Shown piece by piece: positions 62,841-64,000 of a stretch of 64,000 nt of DNA. The position numbers and the translations under genes were made by a program. The stretch comes from JAAYHG01 sp012735455 (GTDB lineage Bacteria; Bacillota; DTU030; DUMP01). Every line of letters starts with the position of its first letter. Position 1 is the stretch's first letter. The stretch lies in NCBI GenBank assembly GCA_050951365.1, contig JBMNIX010000012.1, forward strand, positions 120,769 through 184,768, read 5' to 3'. Below the pieces are notes generated by a model. It worked only from the letters and a program-made list of their open reading frames with translations. It did no database searches and was not told the origin of the DNA.

Positions 62841-63977
62841 GTGCGAGATCAGATTAGCCGCTTAGTAGATGAACACCGTGATGCTATCGTGCGCACTTAT
62901 GACGAGCTTCATGCAATGCCCGAGTGGGGGCATCAGGAGTTCAAGACCTCGGCTTACATTAAGGCCCAGTTGGAGGAGGCAGGCATTCCTTTTCGTCAGG
63001 TGACAGAGACGGGTTTAATTGCGGAGATCAAGGGTAATGAACCTGGGCCTACTGTGGGCCTGCGCGTGGATATGGATGCCCTCCCCTACAAGAATGAGGC
63101 GGGAGAGACATATTACTGTCATGCTTGCGGGCACGATGCCCACACTACCATGGGGCTTTGGGCCATTCGCGCCCTTAAGGAGCTGGGTCTTGTCCGCCAG
63201 GGTACCATGCGGGTTATTTTCCAGCCAGCAGAGGAACGTCTTACCGGAGCTAAGGCTATGGTACAAGCCGGTGCCGGGGAGAGCCTGGACGAGCTTTACG
63301 GGGTGCACCTGAGGCCGATTCATGATACGCGCCTGGGGCAGGCGGCACCGGCCCTTATTCATAACGCCAGTGGCGTGGCCGAGGTTACTTTCAGCGGGAG
63401 GGCAGCTCACGGTTCTCGCCCACACCTGGGGATTAACGCGATTGATGCTGCCGCTCTTTCCATAGTAGGGATTAACTCTATTTGGGCCAACCCGGTCAAC
63501 AGTTGGTCTGCCAAGGTGACAAAGATCTCCGGTGGTGGTGTGGCCAGTAACATTATTCCTGACCGGACAGTAATGACAGTAGATATGCGTGCCCAAAATA
63601 ATGAAATTATGGATGAGATTATCGCCAAGGTCAAGGCCTCTTGCCAGCATGGCGCTGCTGCCGTAGGAGCAGAGGCAGAGCTTAAGCTCGTGGGGGTTGT
63701 ACCTACCTCCCCTTATACCCCGGAGACAGTGGCTAACCTAGCCGATGCCATTCAAGCCGTCCTGGGCCAGGAGGGACTGCTCGACCCCATTCTTACCTCC
63801 GGCGGTGATGACTTCCACGAGTTCAAAGTCGCCGATCCGGAATTGAAGACGGCCTTCCTCTGTCTAGGTGCTGATCTTACTCCCGGACTCCACGACCCCA
63901 CCATGACCTTCAATAAAGAGGCGCTTCTCATTGGCACCAAAATTTTGGCTTTGGCCGTCGCGAATCGGTTGAAATAG
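62841..63977 (+). CDS. M20-family amidohydrolase (N-acyl-amino acid type)
   Basis: The 378-residue metallohydrolase has the M20D set: GLRVDMDALPY near 70, CHACGHDAHTTMGL near 88 (metal ligands Cys and His), IFQPAEERLTGA near 123, GVHLRP near 150 and a lid domain with AAHGSRPHLGINAIDAA. Such enzymes hydrolyse N-acetyl or other amides of amino acids, e.g. hippurate or N-acetyl-diaminopimelate. I use GTG 62841, eight bases after AAGGAGG; the longer frame from TTG 62808 contains the ribosome site itself. It ends 23 bases before the window end. Confidence 0.94.
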   Translation: MRDQISRLVDEHRDAIVRTYDELHAMPEWGHQEFKTSAYIKAQLEEAGIPFRQVTETGLIAEIKGNEPGPTVGLRVDMDALPYKNEAGETYYCHACGHDAHTTMGLWAIRALKELGLVRQGTMRVIFQPAEERLTGAKAMVQAGAGESLDELYGVHLRPIHDTRLGQAAPALIHNASGVAEVTFSGRAAHGSRPHLGINAIDAAALSIVGINSIWANPVNSWSAKVTKISGGGVASNIIPDRTVMTVDMRAQNNEIMDEIIAKVKASCQHGAAAVGAEAELKLVGVVPTSPYTPETVANLADAIQAVLGQEGLLDPILTSGGDDFHEFKVADPELKTAFLCLGADLTPGLHDPTMTFNKEALLIGTKILALAVANRLK

Positions 63978-64000
63978 ACTAGGGCCTACAATAGGCAAAA

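Noticed and set aside
1..64000. CRISPR arrays, tRNA/rRNA genes, transposases or prophage genes
   Set aside because: No repeated spacer pattern, cloverleaf-like gene, rRNA core sequence or transposase/integrase motif was noticed in either strand.

Overview
The window looks like one contig region of an anaerobic, endospore-former-type Firmicute (Bacillota, class Clostridia or a Moorella/Desulfotomaculum-like relative). Pointers are AddAB rather than RecBCD, strong AGGAGG ribosome sites with frequent GTG/TTG starts, an Mg2+ M-box leader, DUF1540/DUF1847/DUF2680/DUF3842 proteins typical of Clostridia, sigma-54 control of amino/acyl-CoA catabolism, and G+C that looks to be in the mid-50s by eye. 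The genus cannot be fixed from sequence alone. No rRNA, tRNA, CRISPR array or insertion sequence was seen.

Layout. 1-9.6 kb: DNA break repair (addB with many frame lesions, addA, sbcD, sbcC). 9.6-11.4 kb: mgtE on the minus strand behind a complete M-box riboswitch with terminator/antiterminator. 11.7-21.0 kb: a surface-structure locus with a BTAD regulator, three related secreted cargo proteins, a DUF5305 protein, a NarL-type two-component pair, a SipW-type signal peptidase, an LPFTG-anchored protein and a class E-like sortase. 21.0-24.9 kb: a damaged polysaccharide/glycosylation block (DUF1616, GT2, polytopic membrane protein, secreted protein). 25.1 kb: coaD. 25.8-34.7 kb: an acyl-CoA catabolic regulon (etfA, etfB, acyl-CoA dehydrogenase, CoA-transferase, enoyl-CoA hydratase on minus; sigma-54 activator and CaiB-type CoA-transferase on plus) tied together by matching -24/-12 promoters and a shared palindrome ATTGC-N6-GCAAT.

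34.8-38.5 kb: YkvI-like permease with a histidine kinase, a class II aldolase, DUF1540 and a small unlisted ORF. 38.8-44.3 kb: tightly overlapping mrfA-mrfB-adenine methyltransferase operon. 44.4-46.4 kb: DUF1847, thiE and an MtnX-like phosphatase. 46.5-51.0 kb: a LexA-box-preceded mutasome cassette (minimal ImuB-like protein, DUF6504, DnaE2-type polymerase). 51-53.6 kb: nitroreductase, PPC-domain protein and a PLP enzyme on minus. 53.9-57.5 kb: PhoB/ResE-type two-component system, DUF3842 and an ECF S-component. 57.5-58.8 kb: leucine dehydrogenase behind a sigma-54 promoter. 58.9-64 kb: DUF2680, M1 peptidase, YfcC transporter and M20 amidohydrolase, a peptide and amino-acid scavenging group.

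A window-wide peculiarity is that at least seven genes carry single-base indels, many in homopolymer runs, that are healed by adding or removing one base. This points to sequencing error at least as much as to gene decay, so frame-broken genes are annotated across the break. Residue positions, lesion sites and motif matches were read by eye; no database search was possible.
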